Shown piece after piece: positions 5,021 through 7,573 of a stretch of DNA of 7,573 bases (its first letter is position 1; every line of letters begins with the position of its first letter). A model generated the notes under the pieces. It did no database searches, had not been told where the DNA came from, and worked only from the letters and a program-made list of their open reading frames with translations. Source of the stretch: Candidatus Zixiibacteriota bacterium (lineage in GTDB: Bacteria; Zixibacteria; MSB-5A5; JAABVY01). The translations under genes were made by a program, and so were the position numbers. The DNA is taken from NCBI GenBank assembly GCA_014730285.1, contig WJIM01000382.1, positions 1 to 7,573 on the forward strand, in the 5' to 3' direction.

Positions 5021-6688
5021 ATGGATACAAAACGAATAGGCAAATACGAGTTACGTGAAAAACGCGGCGAAGGCGGCTTTGGGGTACTCTACCGCGCTTT
5101 CGATACAATGATCGAACGCGAGATCGCTCTCAAGCTTCTGCACAGCCAGCTCGCCTCCGAAGAAAAATTCTCTGCCTGGTTTCATCGCGAAGCCAAAGCC
5201 ATGGCGAAATTGAATCATCCCAATATCGTAACCATCTATGATTTCGAAGTCATCGATGACATGCATTTTATCATTATGGAGTACGTGGATGGTATGAATG
5301 TGGATGAGATCATTCGCGAAAAGGGGCCGTTTTCGGTGCAGGATACCGCGATGATTTCGAGGCAGCTTCTCTCGGCCCTGGGTTACGCGCATCGAAATGG
5401 CATAATACACAGGGATATCAAGCCCTCAAATATAATGGTCACCGAAAGCGGGCTGGTTAAGATCACCGACTTTGGAATCGCCAAGATACTGGGCTCTTCG
5501 AAGCTGACTCAGACCGGTACAGCCGCGGGTTCACTGCCGTATATGTCCCCCGAGCAGATTCGCGGCAAAAAGGACATTGATTATCGCACCGATTTATATT
5601 CCACGGGCATAACATTGTATCAGATGATTACCGGCGAACTTCCTTTTAAGGAAGACTCCGATTTTCTCCTGATGAAGGCGCATATGGAAAAAACTCCGCC
5701 GCGGGCCTCGGATATTCGCGAGGATGTTCCGCGCGGACTGGAAGAAATTCTCCTCAGGTCGCTGGAAAAGGAACCCTCCAACCGTTTCGAGACCGCGCAG
5801 GAGATGTCGCAGAAGATAGCCGATTTTCAGCGCAGCGCCAATATCCCTGCAGATGACGAGGCCACGCTGGCGGCTACAGTGTACGACCGCGAGACCAATG
5901 GCAAAACGGAAATTCGCAGGGAAGATACGGATAAGACGGAATTCAAAAAGCCGCCCACCAAAAAAGGACCGCGTCCGATTTTAATTCTGGCGGCCGTGAT
6001 TGCGATTGTGGTGGTGTTATTTGTGGCTTACCAGTTTGCCCTGAAGCCAGGGGATGAAGAACCGATTGCCGAGGAGACCACCGGACCGGCGGATGGCCAG
6101 CAGATGGATGAAGGCCTGGCGGATGCTGATGAAGGAAAAGATGAAGAGCTTGATGAGGATCTTTCGGACGGAGGGACTGATAACGGTCAGCAGGCAACGC
6201 CGCCGCCTGGTCAATATAATGGCAAGCTGGAAATATATTACACTCCGTACGACTATGCCAATGCCGCTGAGATGTATATCGACGGCACCAAAATCCCGCA
6301 TAACGATGTTCCTATCTATCTGGACACTTTGCAACCGGGCAGGCACGAGCTTCTCCTTATCAACAATAAGATGGACTGGAAAAATGCCCGCTTTTTCGAT
6401 ACGGTTACGGTAACTGAGGATGTGCAGTCGCGCGATTACAATTTTGCCGCACCCACCGGCAAGGTGCGTGTTTCTGCCAGCTTTATAGGCGGGGCGTCCT
6501 CCTGGGGTACAATCTATATAGATGACAAAAAGCAGGATGTGGGCACGCCGTTCGTCTTCGATCTGGCAGAAGGACCGCATAAAATCGCAGTGATTCGCGA
6601 CGGATATAAAACTGTGGGCGGATATAAGCTTATAAATTTAGGTGCGGATGACGATATAGAAATAAACTTTAAATTAAGGAAAAATTAA
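5021..6688 (+). CDS. Transmembrane Hanks-type Ser/Thr protein kinase with extracytoplasmic PEGA-like domains (555 aa)
   Basis: ATG 5021 follows AAGGGA with 6-base spacing. The cytoplasmic kinase domain spans about residues 9-268 and has all the catalytic elements: glycine loop GEGGFG (16-21), ATP lysine K38 in ALKLL, helix-C glutamate E57, HRDIKPSN (130-137) with catalytic D132, DFG (150-152), and SPE in place of APE (176-178). The R before the catalytic D marks it as an RD kinase, activated by activation-loop phosphorylation; SSKLTQTGTAAG is that loop. A Thr-rich juxtamembrane linker (about 283-312) and one membrane helix (319-341) follow. Outside the membrane come an acidic linker (about 345-390) and two beta-rich units (about 396-465 and 466-551). 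The second unit, with IYIDDKK and GPHKIAVIRDGY, is PEGA-like. It would phosphorylate Ser/Thr in response to envelope signals; ligand and substrates are unknown. The CsgG-like gene follows after 109 bases. Confidence 0.92.
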   Translation: MDTKRIGKYELREKRGEGGFGVLYRAFDTMIEREIALKLLHSQLASEEKFSAWFHREAKAMAKLNHPNIVTIYDFEVIDDMHFIIMEYVDGMNVDEIIREKGPFSVQDTAMISRQLLSALGYAHRNGIIHRDIKPSNIMVTESGLVKITDFGIAKILGSSKLTQTGTAAGSLPYMSPEQIRGKKDIDYRTDLYSTGITLYQMITGELPFKEDSDFLLMKAHMEKTPPRASDIREDVPRGLEEILLRSLEKEPSNRFETAQEMSQKIADFQRSANIPADDEATLAATVYDRETNGKTEIRREDTDKTEFKKPPTKKGPRPILILAAVIAIVVVLFVAYQFALKPGDEEPIAEETTGPADGQQMDEGLADADEGKDEELDEDLSDGGTDNGQQATPPPGQYNGKLEIYYTPYDYANAAEMYIDGTKIPHNDVPIYLDTLQPGRHELLLINNKMDWKNARFFDTVTVTEDVQSRDYNFAAPTGKVRVSASFIGGASSWGTIYIDDKKQDVGTPFVFDLAEGPHKIAVIRDGYKTVGGYKLINLGADDDIEINFKLRKN

Positions 6689-6717
6689 GCGAAAACAGGA
6701 CTTTTAACGTAAAATAT

Positions 6718-6765
6718 GTAGGTATAACAAGTTTTTAACTTGATTTTTGCAAAATCAGTACCTAT
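6718..6765 (+). promoter_or_regulatory. Possible structured leader or attenuator before the CsgG-like gene
   Basis: TAGGTA (6719-6724) pairs with TACCTA (6759-6764), extendable by G-U pairs on both sides. It encloses two adjacent hairpins: CAAGTT/AACTTG (6728-6733 and 6737-6742) and GATTTT/AAAATC (6742-6747 and 6751-6756). The first hairpin is followed by ATTTTT and could be a weak terminator. The two hairpins share base 6742. The region is AT-rich, so chance pairing is a real alternative. Confidence 0.35.
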
Positions 6766-6797
6766 TTTCCATTAAATTTTACCAGGAGGGTACTTTA

Positions 6798-7573
6798 ATG
6801 GTCAGGGAGAGAAAAATCTTTGCGGGGCTTTTTTTTATTTTGCTTCTGTCATTTCTAGCATGTGCATCCGCGCAGCAGGAAGAAACACCCAAGCTGGCAG
6901 CCGCTGAAATTGAACAAACTATAGTTGAAGCTAATAAAATGTATCGCCGTGCTCAATTCGAGGATGCGGTCATAAAAACATCCAGTCTTCTGGCAAACCA
7001 GGATCTTAATGTTGAGCAGGAAAAGAATGCGCTTTTGATCCTGGCAATGTCCGAGGTCAATCGCGGTCAGGAAGCGGAAGCTCAGGCCTATCTTGAACGG
7101 CTGGCCAAGCTCGATCCCACTGTGCAGTTGACCCCCGATGAATATCCTCCCCAGATGATGAAAATCTGGTATGCCGTGGAAAAAGGCATTCCTGTAGAAA
7201 AACGCGGGCAGGATTCGGATATAGAGACGATTGCGGTGATGTATTTCGACAATCACTCCATTTCCGAGGACCAGGAAAGGCTCAATCCTTTATGCAAGGG
7301 CCTGATGTCGATGATGATTCAGGATATCACCAAGTCCGATGCGCTTCGCGTGGTTGAGCGCGACAGAATAAATTTCCTCGTTGATGAATTGAAATTACAG
7401 CAGTCCGACCTTACTGACAAGAGCACCGCTGTTAAAATGGGCAAGCTGGTCGGCGCCCAGACAATCCTGATGGGCGGGTTCATGAAAATCGACAAGAATA
7501 ATTTCAAGATTTACGGACGTCTTGTCTCGGTCGAAACAAGCGAGATCATCAAGGCCGAAGAGGTCGAGGGCGA
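6798..7573 (+). CDS. Exported CsgG-like protein with N-terminal TPR-like helices, 3' end missing
   Basis: ATG 6798 follows AGGAGG (6784-6789) with 8-base spacing, and the frame stays open to the right edge (258 complete codons). Residues 1-25 are an export signal: RERK, then a long hydrophobic core to FLACASA. C22 could be a lipoprotein cysteine (lipobox FLAC, atypical), or signal peptidase I could cut after A25. Residues about 36-130 are helical and TPR-like (ANKMYRRAQFEDAV, LAMSEVNRGQEAEAQAYLERLAKLDP). From residue 142 the sequence IETIAVMYFDN starts a CsgG/FlgO/LpoB-type domain: SDALRVVERDRINFLVDEL, then MGKLVGAQTILMGGFMKI and YGRLVSVETSEII. This fold is found in periplasmic or outer-membrane-associated lipoproteins, including the curli secretion channel CsgG; the curli function itself cannot be claimed. 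It may be co-expressed with the kinase gene upstream. Confidence 0.82.
   Translation, partial: MVRERKIFAGLFFILLLSFLACASAQQEETPKLAAAEIEQTIVEANKMYRRAQFEDAVIKTSSLLANQDLNVEQEKNALLILAMSEVNRGQEAEAQAYLERLAKLDPTVQLTPDEYPPQMMKIWYAVEKGIPVEKRGQDSDIETIAVMYFDNHSISEDQERLNPLCKGLMSMMIQDITKSDALRVVERDRINFLVDELKLQQSDLTDKSTAVKMGKLVGAQTILMGGFMKIDKNNFKIYGRLVSVETSEIIKAEEVEG

Noticed and set aside
6017..6580. Open frame of 187 codons on the minus strand
   Set aside because: It is antisense to the PEGA-like part of the kinase and its translation has no domain-like features.
6723..6728. TATAAC as a -10 box for the CsgG-like gene
   Set aside because: The nearest -35-like hexamer (TTAACG, 6704-6709) is only 13 bases away, so no promoter is claimed.

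Overview
The window looks like a piece of an uncultured Gram-negative bacterium of the Fibrobacteres-Chlorobi-Bacteroidetes neighbourhood, most likely a Zixibacteria-like candidate phylum. This is an inference. It rests on secreted proteins ending in dockerin-like doublets with the core NVSDAVxIINYVFIGG, a large secreted protein with an EDFESG-type adhesin domain and putative-Ig repeats, an MXAN_6640-type metalloprotease, and a Hanks-type kinase with PEGA-like domains beside a CsgG-like protein. No rRNA or other taxonomic marker is present.

Layout, left to right. Bases 1-1567 are the 3' part of a large secreted multidomain protein: the end of a beta-sandwich, an adhesin/lectin-like domain, three putative-Ig repeats and a dockerin-like doublet. 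It is closed by a 12-bp-stem terminator that probably works in both directions. Bases 1723-2639 hold a compact cassette: a 54-residue protein on the minus strand, a divergent 141-residue protein with a sigma-region-4/LuxR-like helix-turn-helix, and a 60-residue protein downstream on the plus strand. The two small proteins align without gaps over 27 residues, so they look like diverged members of one small-protein family around a shared regulator. I recognise neither small protein, and this cassette is the best candidate here for something undescribed.

Bases 2640-2896 are a regulatory stretch with two overlapping sigma70-like promoters and a perfect 7-bp inverted repeat placed over both. It leads into a secreted HEYFH metalloprotease (2897-4918) that also ends in a dockerin-like doublet, followed by a good intrinsic terminator. 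A separate promoter then drives a transmembrane Ser/Thr protein kinase (5021-6688). After a 109-bp gap with a possible structured leader comes a secreted or lipoprotein CsgG-like protein (6798 onward) that runs off the right edge.

Functionally, the window is mostly about the cell envelope: two exported proteins with the same C-terminal module, a kinase whose extracytoplasmic part could sense or bind envelope material, and a CsgG-like outer-membrane-associated protein. The small cassette in the middle is regulatory. Nothing in the sequence directly links the cassette to its neighbours except adjacency. No tRNA, rRNA, CRISPR array, insertion sequence or phage gene was seen.
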